64,000 nt of DNA from Sporosarcina sp. ACRSM (GCF_022346545.1 NZ_JAKRNU010000001.1:728716-792715), one strand, 5' to 3'. Positions 17,688 through 26,096 are shown, counted from the stretch's first letter. Program-made: numbers and translations. The notes: generated by a model not told the origin, from the letters alone.

Positions 17688-18464
17688 ATGGAAAATTTGC
17701 GTTATGAACAAAGAGAACATGTGGCATTTGTGACGCTCGACCGTCCGGAAGCGATGAATGCCTTCAATTATGATTTGCTTGTCGAACTGGCACAGATTAC
17801 GGAGTCGATTCGTATCAATCCGGATATCCGTGTCGTCATCTTTACAGGGGCTGGCGAGCGCGCTTTCAGTGTGGGGGCTGATTTGAAAGAGCGCAAGACG
17901 TTGACCGATTTGCAGGTGAAACGCAATATTTATAAAATCGGCGAAGTGTTTTCAGCCGTCGAACAGTTGCCACAACCGACAATTGCGATGATGAACGGCT
18001 TCGCTTTCGGTGGAGGCATGGAGCTGGCGCTTGCTTGTGATTTCCGGATTGCCGCCGATACAGCTTTGATGGGCTTGACGGAAACAGGGCTCGGAATCAT
18101 ACCAGGGGCCGGTGGAACACAGCGCTTGCCGAGATTGATCGGCGAAGCAAAAGCATTGGAACTCATTTTGACCGCGCGCAGACTGACCGCGGCGGAAGCA
18201 CTCAACTACGGCGTCGTGACCAAGATTGCATCCCCGGATGACTTGGCAAAAGAAACGGCCGCGTTTGCGGAGTCCATTCTGGCAAACGGTCCAATCGCTT
18301 TGCAACAAGCCAAATTCGCCATCAAACAAGGCATGAATGTGGACTTGCAGACAGGACTTGCCATTGAACGAAAAGCATATGAAATCACCATCCCGACCGA
18401 AGACCGCGTCGAAGCGCTGAACGCCTTTGCCGAAAAGCGGAAACCGGTGTTTCAAGGGAAATGA
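17688..18464 (+). CDS. Enoyl-CoA hydratase/isomerase family protein
   Basis: 258 aa from the ATG at 17688 (AAGGGGG upstream). Crotonase-fold blocks are clear: TLDRPEAMNAFN near residue 16, VIFTGAGERAFSVGADLKE near 50-68, GFAFGGGMELALACD near 103-117 and ETGLGIIPGAGGTQRL near 129-144. Both catalytic-type glutamates (in MELA and TETG) are present, so hydratase activity in fatty-acid or branched-acid degradation is likely. It is divergent from the EAL-HDOD gene. A hairpin repeat element begins at the base after the stop. Confidence 0.92.
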   Translation: MENLRYEQREHVAFVTLDRPEAMNAFNYDLLVELAQITESIRINPDIRVVIFTGAGERAFSVGADLKERKTLTDLQVKRNIYKIGEVFSAVEQLPQPTIAMMNGFAFGGGMELALACDFRIAADTALMGLTETGLGIIPGAGGTQRLPRLIGEAKALELILTARRLTAAEALNYGVVTKIASPDDLAKETAAFAESILANGPIALQQAKFAIKQGMNVDLQTGLAIERKAYEITIPTEDRVEALNAFAEKRKPVFQGK

Positions 18465-18615
18465 TAAAGTGAAACTTCAATCAGTGGGGGGTTCCCATCC
18501 CCCACTGATTGTTAGTTGAACCAATCGGGCTTTTACGGGCAGTTGATCTCCCACCTACCCTTATCGTTTTACTTAAGTCTTGAGGTGGGAGTCTTACTGC
18601 CCGTTAAAGCGGGAT
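18465..18615 (+). repeat. Two-hairpin intergenic element R, copy 1
   Basis: It begins at the base after the enoyl-CoA hydratase stop. Hairpin 1 has 13-bp arms (18478-18490 with 18499-18511). Hairpin 2 pairs GGGCAG with CTGCCC and CTCCCACCT with AGGTGGGAG around an internal loop. It ends in CCCGTTAAAGCGGG. A second copy with the same ends lies at 51962-52302, again on a stop codon. It looks like a small non-autonomous mobile element, possibly with IS200/IS605-like ends, but no transposase is nearby (inference). Confidence 0.7.
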
Positions 18616-18623
18616 AGATGGGA

Positions 18624-18651
18624 GAAGGCTGGATGGCCTTCTTCTTTTTTT
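18624..18651 (+). terminator. Intrinsic terminator after element R copy 1
   Basis: Stem GAAGGC/GCCTTC followed by TTCTTTTTTT on the plus strand; it ends transcription from the enoyl-CoA hydratase gene. Confidence 0.75.
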
Positions 18652-18753
18652 GTGGTGTTGGTTATGTATTTAAGTCGGTACGTTGTGTTCTCGTACGGAT
18701 GCGTTGCGTTGCTTCGTTTCATTAAAACGCTACATAGTTAATCTAGATACAAC

Positions 18754-19161
18754 TTAAACCCAGCTGCTTTGAAAATTTTGTTGGCGGCTTTTTTGCTTGG
18801 CGATTTCCCAGGCATTTTTCATTTCCTCTAGGTGTCCAATTACCTCTTGTAGCGGTTCGGCCTTTTTCTGTAGGCGAGCTCCGACAAGGCACTGATTTAA
18901 GTAAATATAGAAAGTGATGAGCCGCTCCCCTTCTGCTGTCCGTCCATTCACCGTGGCTATTAATTCGAAGAGGAGCTGTTGGGCTTTTGCTGAAGATTCG
19001 TACAGGACATCGCGATCATCGGAGGGGATTGCCGTTCGGCAAAATCTGACATGATGCTGGCATTCATCGATCAGTCGAAGGACATATTCGATGCTGGATA
19101 GAGTTGTATAATCGTTTTCTTTGTAGCGTCTCGCCACTCGATGAATATCCACTTTTTTCAC
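18754..19161 (-). CDS. FliS-like flagellin chaperone, diverged
   Basis: 135 aa and mostly helical, with tyrosines near the N-terminus and YIYLNQCLVGARLQKKAEPL near residue 85, a block reminiscent of FliS (a LIxANI...-type helix followed by a turn). FliS binds the C-terminal D0 helix of flagellin in the cytoplasm before export. The gene is divergent from, and shares a promoter region with, the second flagellin, which supports a role as its private chaperone. Identification is by length, helical character and context; it is too diverged for certainty. Confidence 0.65.
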   Translation of the reverse strand: MKKVDIHRVARRYKENDYTTLSSIEYVLRLIDECQHHVRFCRTAIPSDDRDVLYESSAKAQQLLFELIATVNGRTAEGERLITFYIYLNQCLVGARLQKKAEPLQEVIGHLEEMKNAWEIAKQKSRQQNFQSSWV

Positions 19162-19180
19162 TCCATCCTCTTTTTCTTTA

Positions 19181-19206
19181 TTATCGGCTCAATTTGTTCA
19201 ATTGTA
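19181..19206 (-). promoter_or_regulatory. Sigma-D-like promoter of the FliS-like gene
   Basis: On the minus strand TACA (19203-19206), a 14-nt spacer and GCCGATAA (19181-19188), an exact sigma-D -10. The spacer is one base shorter than usual. It overlaps the opposing promoter of flagellin 2. Confidence 0.6.
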
Positions 19207-19223
19207 AGTAGAAAGACCGATAT
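19198..19223 (+). promoter_or_regulatory. Sigma-D-like promoter of the second flagellin gene
   Basis: TCAA (19198-19201), a 14-nt spacer and ACCGATAT (19216-19223) resemble the sigma-D consensus. It lies about 43 nt upstream of the flagellin start and overlaps the divergent promoter. Confidence 0.6.
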
Positions 19224-19265
19224 AGAAAGTGTAAAAAGAATTTCCTTTAGGTTAGGGGTGAAAAC

Positions 19266-20078
19266 ATGCGCATCCACAGTCAGGAACAAATCGCAATTTC
19301 GACGAATCGTGCCAATCGGAATGCCAATCAAATTGAAAAAAGCATCCAGAAGCTCGCTTCCGGGTTAAAGATTGCGAAAGGTAGCGACAATGCGGCAGGA
19401 CTTGCCATTTCTGAGACGATGCGGGCGCAAGTGAGGGGCCTTTCCCAAGCGCAGCGCAATATGCAGGACGGCCTTTCGGTGTTGGAAGCGTCCAATGAAG
19501 GCTTGAACAATGTCAACGGATTGTTGCAACGCGCACGGGAACTGGCAGTACTGAGCGCCAACGGGACCTTGACGGATCAGGACCGACTTGCGAGTGAAAA
19601 AGAGCTCACCCAATTGATGGGAGCCATCGACGATACAGCGGAAAGGCTGGAATTCAACACGATGAAAATCCTTGGGGATGATGCGCCGCTCATCTTGCAA
19701 GTCGGCGCAAACCCGACACAGCAAATCACTGTCGACCTTGTTGACGTAGGGACAGCCGCACTAGGTATTCAAGATGCTTCCTTATTGAGCCAAGGTGATG
19801 CCGAGTCGCTGATTTCGCGAATGGATGATGCGATTCAAATCGTGAGCAGCCATTTGACGAGAATCGGTTCCGATATGGAAGCGATCGAGCATCATCTGCA
19901 AAATGCAATGTTGTTTGAAACGAATTTGACCAAATCGCTCTCCATGCTGGAAGATACGGACATCGCCAAAGAAATGATGACCTTCATCAACCACGACATC
20001 CGGCAAAAAGGCGATCATTTGCTTGTCCAACATGTAAATCGTAATTTAAATGAGACTTTAGGGATTTTTAATCGATGA
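19266..20078 (+). CDS. Second, divergent flagellin
   Basis: 270 aa. The flagellin N-terminal block is recognisable (KLASGLKIAKGSDNAAGLAI at about 29-48, then MQDGLSVLEASNEGLN), but the first 25 residues MRIHSQEQIAISTNRANRN differ from the MRINHNIAALNT of the main flagellin. The C-terminus has LEDTDIAKEMMTFINHDIR but ends LGIFNR instead of LLR. The middle region is short. It is likely a minor filament protein or a flagellin used under other conditions. It faces a FliS-like gene and has its own sigma-D-like promoter. The ATG follows TAGGGGTG. Confidence 0.88.
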   Translation: MRIHSQEQIAISTNRANRNANQIEKSIQKLASGLKIAKGSDNAAGLAISETMRAQVRGLSQAQRNMQDGLSVLEASNEGLNNVNGLLQRARELAVLSANGTLTDQDRLASEKELTQLMGAIDDTAERLEFNTMKILGDDAPLILQVGANPTQQITVDLVDVGTAALGIQDASLLSQGDAESLISRMDDAIQIVSSHLTRIGSDMEAIEHHLQNAMLFETNLTKSLSMLEDTDIAKEMMTFINHDIRQKGDHLLVQHVNRNLNETLGIFNR

Positions 20079-20117
20079 GCTTGTTGAAATTCAATTGCGG
20101 AAAAGAGTGTATGAGTA

Positions 20118-20146
20118 GAGGAAGGCGTTGCTGCCTTCCTCTTTTT
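20118..20146 (+). terminator. Terminator after the second flagellin
   Basis: Nine-bp stem GAGGAAGGC/GCCTTCCTC (20118-20126 with 20133-20141) followed by five T. Confidence 0.88.
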
Positions 20147-20169
20147 GGGGTTGGATAGAGGGAGTTATG

Positions 20170-20435
20170 ATCGGTTGGGGGGAGTTTATGAGCGCTTGAT
20201 TTAAAGTTTGAGCTCGCGAAGCGATGGAATGAGCTCCTAATTTTGGGATTGAGCGCGTGTGATGAAGTATGACCACTTGAAAGTTGGTTTGAGCGCGAGG
20301 AACGAAGTATGAGCACTTGTGAAAAGGTTTGAGCGTGGGAGGCGATGTATGATCACTTAAGAGAATAGTTTGAGCGCGGAGGATGATGTATGAGCACTTG
20401 AGACAAAGTTTGAGCGCGCGATTTGGAAGGTTTGC
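20170..20435 (+). repeat. 20-21 bp unit array 1 (TGAGCGC/TGAKCAC)
   Basis: About a dozen degenerate head-to-tail units of 20-21 bp. TGAGCGCG-type units ending GATGTA or GAAGTA alternate with TGATCACTT/TGAGCACTT-type units ending AGTT. Each unit begins with TGA, so the plus frames are closed and the stretch is not coding. It has the same unit design and the same orientation as the arrays at 30.6 and 63.5 kb. Confidence 0.8.
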
Positions 20436-20497
20436 ACTTGCTATTTCAAATGAAAGAGGCTACCTCCAAAAGATAGCCCCGTTCCTATGACACTTAT

Positions 20498-20767
20498 TTA
20501 TTTGCAGCGCGGATTGTCGGACACAAGGCTCGCTGCTTTTGTCACGGTCATCAATACATTGGTCACGCCTTGCCGATCCGCTGTATGCGGGGCTCGTACA
20601 TAAGGAATATGCGAGTCTTTTGTAATGTAACGGGGTGGCAACTGGTTCAATGCGATAGCTTTAATATCGTCTAGACACCGTTCACATTCGCAAGATAAGT
20701 TGAATTGTTGTTTGTAATTGACAAGTACTTCTTGCACGATTTCTTCCATTACATTATGTACAGCCAT
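20498..20767 (-). CDS. comFB: Late competence development protein ComFB homologue
   Basis: 89 aa from the ATG at 20767 (TTGGAGGGG upstream); a start ten codons earlier lacks a good site. Cysteines in LSCECERCLDDI plus a C-terminal Cys are a likely metal site and typical of the ComFB family, together with the block IALNQLPPRY. In some bacteria ComFB-type proteins bind cyclic di-nucleotides; in B. subtilis the function is unknown. Unlike in B. subtilis, it is detached from comFA-comFC (5 kb away) and stands alone next to a repeat array. Confidence 0.88.
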   Translation of the reverse strand: MAVHNVMEEIVQEVLVNYKQQFNLSCECERCLDDIKAIALNQLPPRYITKDSHIPYVRAPHTADRQGVTNVLMTVTKAASLVSDNPRCK

Positions 20768-20867
20768 AAGGTTCCCCTCCAAAGCATTGTTGGTCATGTA
20801 ATCTTTTCCATTTATTTAAGTATACCATTCTTTCAACTTGTTAAATCTTTTTGGTATTGATTCAAAC

Positions 20868-20899
20868 AAAAAGAGAGCAGCTGAACGAGTCAGCTGCTC
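20868..20899 (-). terminator. Terminator of aspA
   Basis: Ten-bp stem (20875-20884 with 20890-20899, GAGCAGCTGA/TCAGCTGCTC) followed on the minus strand by TCTTTTTGTTT. It sits just after the aspA stop. Confidence 0.85.
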
Positions 20900-20908
20900 C
20901 CCCTATTT

Positions 20909-22351
20909 TCACGCTTGCACAAGTCCTTTTTTCTCCAATAATTCTTTACCGGAGATGCCTGGGTTTGTCATTTCAACTGGATGTAAAATGATGTCCAGTT
21001 CTTCTGCTGTTAACAGGCCGTTTTCAATACAGAGTTCACGGATTGGTCGACCGGTTTCCATCGCCAGCCCTGCAATGCGACTCGCCGCCTCGTAGCCGAC
21101 ATGCGGATTGATAGCTGTGATAATGCCGATGCTTTTCTGTACGTATGCTTCCATCTGCTCGACATTCGCTTGAATGCCGTCTAAACAATAGTTACGGAAA
21201 GCTGTGAAGACATTGGTCATGATGTCGATGGATTGGAGCAAGTTGAAAACAAGCACCGGCTCCATGACATTCAATTCAAACTGACCCGCTTCGGATGCCA
21301 AACAAATCGTTTGGTCATTCCCCATCACTTGGAACGCAACTTGGTTCATCACTTCCGCCATGACCGGGTTGACTTTTCCTGGCATGATGGACGAACCCGG
21401 TTGACGTGCCGGCAATGAAATTTCGGTTAGTCCCGCTCTCGGACCCGAAGCCATTAAACGTAAATCGTTAGCGATTTTTGACATATTGACCATGCAACCG
21501 CGCAATGCAGCAGAAACTTGGACATATGCATCCGTATTTTGCGTGGCATCTACAAGGTGATCCGCTGATTCCAACGCCATCCCGCTATTCGTCGTTAAGC
21601 ATTCCACTACTTTTTCAATATAGAGTGGATCTGCATTTAGCCCTGTCCCAACAGCAGTCGCGCCCATATTCACTTCATAGAGGTGCTGTCTCGAGCCGCT
21701 AATGCGCTCAATATCACGTTGGAATACTCTTGCATATGCTTCGAATTCTTGTCCTAAACGGATAGGAACTGCATCTTGTAAATGCGTCCGACCCATTTTC
21801 AAATAAGGCTGGAATTCTTCCGCTTTTTTCAAAAATGTTCCATGAAGCTCGTCCATGACTGTAAGAAGCTGTTGCACTTTTGCCAACACGGCAATATGGA
21901 TCGCTGTCGGGAACGCATCGTTCGTGGACTGTGCCATGTTGACATGCGTGTTCGGACTGATTGTCGCGTAATCCCCTTTTGAATGGCCCAACAATTCAAG
22001 TGCCCGGTTGGCGATGACTTCGTTTGCGTTCATGTTCATGGATGTTCCTGCGCCGCCCTGAATCGGATCGACGATAAATTGATCGTGGAATTGTCCCGCA
22101 ATGATTTCATCGGCAGCTTGGATGATCGCACGCGCAATCGATTTATCCAATTGTCCGACCGCTTCGTTTGCTTGTGCGGCGGATTTTTTGACAATCGCAA
22201 TCGCTTTGATCAACTGCTTATCGACTTGATACCCCGTAATCGGGAAGTTCTCGACCGCACGCAATGTCTGAATGCCATAGTACGCATCGATCGGTACATA
22301 TTTTTCACCGATAAAATCTTTTTCGACCCGATATTCCATTACCTCTTCCAT
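20909..22351 (-). CDS. aspA: Aspartate ammonia-lyase
   Basis: 480 aa from the ATG at 22351 (GGGAG 8 nt upstream); an in-frame TTG five codons earlier is unlikely. The fumarase/aspartase signature GSSIMPGKVNP is near residue 322. GGAGTSMNMNANEV near 100 and the TSTHVNMAQSTND-like SPNTHVNMAQSTNDAF near 135 complete the active-site regions. It deaminates L-aspartate to fumarate and ammonia. It is monocistronic with its own terminator. A class II fumarase is very similar, but the N-terminal EKDFIGEKYVPIDAYYGIQT fits aspartase. Confidence 0.93.
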   Translation of the reverse strand: MEEVMEYRVEKDFIGEKYVPIDAYYGIQTLRAVENFPITGYQVDKQLIKAIAIVKKSAAQANEAVGQLDKSIARAIIQAADEIIAGQFHDQFIVDPIQGGAGTSMNMNANEVIANRALELLGHSKGDYATISPNTHVNMAQSTNDAFPTAIHIAVLAKVQQLLTVMDELHGTFLKKAEEFQPYLKMGRTHLQDAVPIRLGQEFEAYARVFQRDIERISGSRQHLYEVNMGATAVGTGLNADPLYIEKVVECLTTNSGMALESADHLVDATQNTDAYVQVSAALRGCMVNMSKIANDLRLMASGPRAGLTEISLPARQPGSSIMPGKVNPVMAEVMNQVAFQVMGNDQTICLASEAGQFELNVMEPVLVFNLLQSIDIMTNVFTAFRNYCLDGIQANVEQMEAYVQKSIGIITAINPHVGYEAASRIAGLAMETGRPIRELCIENGLLTAEELDIILHPVEMTNPGISGKELLEKKGLVQA

Positions 22352-22609
22352 TTGTGTCACTCCCAAAAACTTATGTTAGTTCAATCGTAGATGACTTGTC
22401 GGCAATAATGAATATGGAAAAGAAACCATTTGTGTCTGTTTTGTGACATTCCGTAAAGTAAGCGCATTCATTGGAGTTTGGAATATGCAGTCAGGGAAAT
22501 AAAAGGGTTAGGTGGATGGAAGTGTGACTTTTAAGTAACTTAATAATATCCCAAAATAAAGTTGGCAATGCTCTAGTAAAACTTCACAACGCTTCCCACT
22601 TAATAAGAA

Positions 22610-22655
22610 AGGGCTATCCAGAAAGTCTTTTCTCATTGACTTTCCGGATAGCCCT
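22610..22655 (-). terminator. Long hairpin terminator of the S9 peptidase gene
   Basis: Eighteen-bp imperfect stem (22610-22627 with 22638-22655; one mismatch). It is AGGGCTATCC-type on the outer part and lies 12 nt from the S9 stop. The rest of the 22352-22609 gap shows no gene. Confidence 0.75.
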
Positions 22656-22666
22656 GTTATTTCATC

Positions 22667-24643
22667 TTACAAATATTTCGCAAACCAATCGATGATTTCG
22701 TTCAACCGAGCGATGCGCAAGTTAGGGATGCCGGTGCGTGATAGATTGTGGTCGGCCTTTGGGAAGCGGACGAATTCCGTTTCTTTCCCCATTCTTTTCA
22801 ATGTGATGTACAATTGTTCTGCCTGTTCGATCGGGCAGCGGAGATCATTTTCCGAATGTAAGATAAGCAGCGGTGTTTCCACGTTTTCCGCATATTTTAA
22901 AGGTGAATGATCCCAAAGCTTGTCGACGTCGTTCATATCTGCTTGGATTTGCCACTCACTGAAATAATAACCAATATCAGAGACGCCGTAAAAGCTAACC
23001 CAGTTTGAAATCGAGCGCAGTGTGACCGCCACTTTAAAGCGATTCGTATGGCTGACGATCCAATTCGTCATAAAGCCGCCGTAACTGCCGCCCGTTACGC
23101 CGAGGCGACCCGTGTCGATCCAATCGTTTTCCTCGATGACCGCGTCGAGCCCTGCCATAATATCTTCATAATCACCGACGCCATACTCGCCGCGAACCGC
23201 ATTGGCAAATGACTGGCTATAGCCGTGACTGCCGCGCGGATTGACGTAGAGCACGCCGTAGCCTTGTGCCGCCAGCAATTGCATTTCATGGAAAAAGGAG
23301 TTGCCATACATCGTATGCGGTCCGCCATGGATTTCGACGATGAGCGGATATTTTTTCCCTTCTTCATAGCCCGCCGGTTTCATGAGCCAGCCATGCACAT
23401 CCAACTCTGACGTGCTTGTATAGGTTATTGCTTGCGGTTCAACAAGTTCCACTTCCTCCAAATAACTTTGGTTGAATGAAGTGAGGGCAATCCGTTCGCC
23501 CGTTGTGATCGTCTGCTTGTACAATTCGCCTGGATTGGTTGCATCCGTGACCGCAACAAGCGCAAATTCGCCATCCGCCGAAATGGCATAGTCATAAATA
23601 TGTTCGTTTTCCGGAGAAGCCGGATAGAGCTCCCCTTCCAGCGTTGCAAAATAGAGGCGCACATCCCCCATCGTCGACAATTGGAAATAAAGTTGGTTAT
23701 GTTTTGTCCAACTGACTGCCGGTGCATTCACCCCTTGCTGATGATCTGCCACGACATAGTCCCCAACCGGCGCATCAAGACTTTCCGTCAAATTCATGCG
23801 CATGCCGTCTTCGATATCGTAGACATATACATACGAATGTGTCGCATTGTAAAATGTTTGGTCTTTCCCGACGAAGGCAATGTATCGATCGTCCGGTGAA
23901 AACCGCGCACCGCCATAAAAGCCTTCCTCATCGATGAGCACGGTCTCTTCTTTCGTCTCCACGTCGACCAACAATAACGGTTGGCGGAATTCCAAATCCT
24001 GATTTTTGTTCCGATTAACGCCGATGACAAGTTTCTTCCCATCGTGTGAGACAGCGTGTAGCGTGTGTTGATGATTGCCTTCGGTGAACTGGGTCACTTC
24101 GCCTGTTGCAAGTTCGACCGCCCCGATTTGCTGGAATGTATCTTGTGGCAATAGTCCCGCTCCGTCCATCTTGTACTTCATCTTTGTGACGCGGTACGGT
24201 TCCGGTTTTTGCTTCTCCTCTTTTTCTTCTTTATCTGTCCATGTCTTGCCTTCTTTGACAGCAGCATTGACCCAGATTTTCTGGCCACACGGGGACCAAA
24301 GGAAGCTCGACACCCCTTTATCGAACGACGTCAGTTTTTTCGCTTCGCCGCCCTTTGTCGACATGGTGTACACTTGATTGTTTTCTTCACGGTTTGACAA
24401 AAACGCGATAAACTTGCCGTCCGCAGACCATTGCGGCGATGAGACATGATTGTTTCCATATGTCCATTGTGTCACTTCATTCGCTGTCAAATCGACGTGA
24501 TAGACATTCGACACATATTTATTGTCCTTTTCGTCCATATGTGTTTTCACAAACACGGCTTCCTTGCCGTCCGGCGACAATCGCGGATTCGTCACAGAGT
24601 GTAATTTGAATAGATCCTCCACTTGCAGTTTACGTTTACCCAA
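22667..24643 (-). CDS. S9 family acyl-peptide hydrolase/prolyl oligopeptidase
   Basis: 658 aa. The N-terminal 390 residues form a beta-propeller (repeats with SPDGK, SADGK and SPDDRYIAFV). The C-terminal alpha/beta-hydrolase domain has EIHGGPHTMYG near residue 440, the nucleophile in GGSYGGFMTNW near 520, the acid in HSENDLRCP near 598 and the His in KADHNLSR near 634. It is a cytoplasmic serine peptidase of the YuxL type acting on short or acylated peptides. It is monocistronic, with no signal peptide. Confidence 0.92.
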   Translation of the reverse strand: MGKRKLQVEDLFKLHSVTNPRLSPDGKEAVFVKTHMDEKDNKYVSNVYHVDLTANEVTQWTYGNNHVSSPQWSADGKFIAFLSNREENNQVYTMSTKGGEAKKLTSFDKGVSSFLWSPCGQKIWVNAAVKEGKTWTDKEEKEEKQKPEPYRVTKMKYKMDGAGLLPQDTFQQIGAVELATGEVTQFTEGNHQHTLHAVSHDGKKLVIGVNRNKNQDLEFRQPLLLVDVETKEETVLIDEEGFYGGARFSPDDRYIAFVGKDQTFYNATHSYVYVYDIEDGMRMNLTESLDAPVGDYVVADHQQGVNAPAVSWTKHNQLYFQLSTMGDVRLYFATLEGELYPASPENEHIYDYAISADGEFALVAVTDATNPGELYKQTITTGERIALTSFNQSYLEEVELVEPQAITYTSTSELDVHGWLMKPAGYEEGKKYPLIVEIHGGPHTMYGNSFFHEMQLLAAQGYGVLYVNPRGSHGYSQSFANAVRGEYGVGDYEDIMAGLDAVIEENDWIDTGRLGVTGGSYGGFMTNWIVSHTNRFKVAVTLRSISNWVSFYGVSDIGYYFSEWQIQADMNDVDKLWDHSPLKYAENVETPLLILHSENDLRCPIEQAEQLYITLKRMGKETEFVRFPKADHNLSRTGIPNLRIARLNEIIDWFAKYL

Positions 24644-24769
24644 CGGTAATTCCCCCTTACTAATACTTCATCTACTTATTTCGCCATTCGGAACAACTTC
24701 CCTTTAATCGTGGGAATAAAAAGCCCGTTTTTGGTATACTGAAAGGACCATATACAGGGAGTGATCTGG

Positions 24770-25177
24770 ATGCATGATAAAACCTTCCAGCAGGTCCGTA
24801 CGTTTCTTAGTGAAAAATTAGATCCCGCTTTCCTCATTGTTTTCGGTTCATATGCAAAAGGGACGACGCATAGCGAAAGCGATTTGGACGTCGCTTTCTA
24901 CTGCGAGAATCAATCCTTTTCTTCCTATGAACTGTTTATGATTGCACAACAATTAGCAGACCTGATCGGACTCGAAGTCGATCTTGTCGACTTGAAAGAA
25001 GCCTCCACAGTTTTTGCCGCGCAAATCTTTTCAACAGGTGAAGTCATTTATTCCCAAAACGAAAACTTGCGGATGGAACTGCATATGCGTACGTACAGCA
25101 TGTACGCACGACTGAACGAAGAACGGCAGCCGATACTCGATAAAATCATTGAAACGGGGTCAGTCTATGGTGAGTGA
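24770..25177 (+). CDS. mntA: MntA-type minimal nucleotidyltransferase antitoxin
   Basis: 135 aa from the ATG at 24770 (GGGAG 8 nt upstream); a GTG three codons earlier is less likely. The nucleotidyltransferase motif GSYAKGTTHSESDLD (GSx10DxD) is near residues 28-42, and the third acidic residue is in LEVDLVDL. In type VII toxin-antitoxin systems MntA adds AMP to a tyrosine of HepT and neutralises it. The partner gene overlaps the last 11 nt. Upstream, TGGTATACT may be an extended -10. Confidence 0.88.
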   Translation: MHDKTFQQVRTFLSEKLDPAFLIVFGSYAKGTTHSESDLDVAFYCENQSFSSYELFMIAQQLADLIGLEVDLVDLKEASTVFAAQIFSTGEVIYSQNENLRMELHMRTYSMYARLNEERQPILDKIIETGSVYGE

Positions 25178-25571
25178 TGTGATTCTGAATAAAATTAGCG
25201 TGATTGAAAGATGTTTAGAACGGATCAAAGAAGTCTATCATGACAATCCTGATAACTTATCCGATTTTACCAAACAGGACTCAATCGTACTGAATATCCA
25301 ACGTGCATGTGAAGCGTGCATTGACTTGGCCATGCACGTTTCGGCAATCAAACAATTTGGGATCCCTCAAAAAAGCAGGGAAGCATTCGATCTATTACTT
25401 ACCAACAACGTGATTACTGAAGATATTGCCGCTAACATGAAAGCGATGGTCGGGTTCCGCAATATCGCCGTCCATGATTATCAAACGATCAACATTACGA
25501 TTTTACAAAAGATTATTGAAGAGCACTTGAATGACTTTATCTCTTTCACAAAACAAATTCTTGCTTATTAA
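25167..25571 (+). CDS. hepT: HepT-type RNase toxin (HEPN domain)
   Basis: 134 aa from the ATG at 25167, inside the end of mntA; a TTG six codons earlier is the only longer option. The HEPN RNase motif Rx4HxY is present as RNIAVHDY near residue 106. The tyrosine is the expected AMP-modification target. The helical HEPN fold is supported by IVLNIQRACEACIDLAMHV. HepT cleaves RNA, including tRNA ends in some species. With mntA it forms a complete type VII module. Confidence 0.9.
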   Translation: MVSDVILNKISVIERCLERIKEVYHDNPDNLSDFTKQDSIVLNIQRACEACIDLAMHVSAIKQFGIPQKSREAFDLLLTNNVITEDIAANMKAMVGFRNIAVHDYQTINITILQKIIEEHLNDFISFTKQILAY

Positions 25572-25724
25572 CCATTACTGAAAATAATATATTTTTCCTA
25601 CATACGCTTTTGTCTCCTGTCTTTCTAGTACAACCACGTACGTTAAAGAGAGGGAAAGTGTTTTGTGGTAAATCTCGAAAGCTCCCACTTCCTTTCTCTA
25701 CTTATTCGGAAAGGAGGTTTGGAC

Positions 25725-26021
25725 ATGTCACTTTTTTTTGACAATGATTTTCAACGTTCCGGCAACAATCGTTGCGGTTGTGGACAACAACGGCCAAGCA
25801 ACAGAGGTTGCGGTTGCGGACAGCAGCGGCCGAGCAATAGAGGTTGTGGCTGCGGACAACAACGGCCGAGCAATGACAGAAGATGTTGCAACTCCAACAC
25901 ACAACCGACTTTTACATTCAGGCATCGACTGGCTGATTGCAATGAGCGGTCAAACTTCGATCGGGATCGCTGCAACCCTTGCCGTGAACAGCGAAATCGC
26001 AGACGTTGCTGTTGGTGGTAA
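25725..26021 (+). CDS. Small Cys/Arg-rich protein with GCGCGQQRPSN repeats
   Basis: 98 aa from an ATG with a strong AAAGGAGG site. Residues about 17-52 are three near-identical 12-residue repeats RGCGCGQQRPSN (the first is RCGCG), encoded by 36-bp DNA repeats. The C-terminal part is basic with further Cys (RRCC, CNPC, RRRCCWW). It has no signal peptide. Cys-rich repeat proteins of this size in spore-formers are often coat or crust proteins, or metal-binding; neither can be shown here. It is followed by a good hairpin terminator. Confidence 0.7.
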   Translation: MSLFFDNDFQRSGNNRCGCGQQRPSNRGCGCGQQRPSNRGCGCGQQRPSNDRRCCNSNTQPTFTFRHRLADCNERSNFDRDRCNPCREQRNRRRCCWW

Positions 26022-26045
26022 TACGCCAAGTCACTAAATGACAAG

Positions 26046-26073
26046 ATCCCCCTTGCCAGCTAGCAAGGGGGAT
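26046..26073. terminator. Bidirectional terminator between the Cys-rich gene and bceB-like gene
   Basis: Eleven-bp stem ATCCCCCTTGC/GCAAGGGGGAT with a 6-nt loop, lying between two converging genes. Confidence 0.8.
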
Positions 26074-26096
26074 TGTTCATTCGCGGACGCCGAATC

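Noticed and set aside
18465..18615. Remnant tnpB/tnpA transposase in element R
   Set aside because: No open frame or transposase motif is present; only end-like hairpins can be seen, so the IS200/IS605 link is left as a suggestion.
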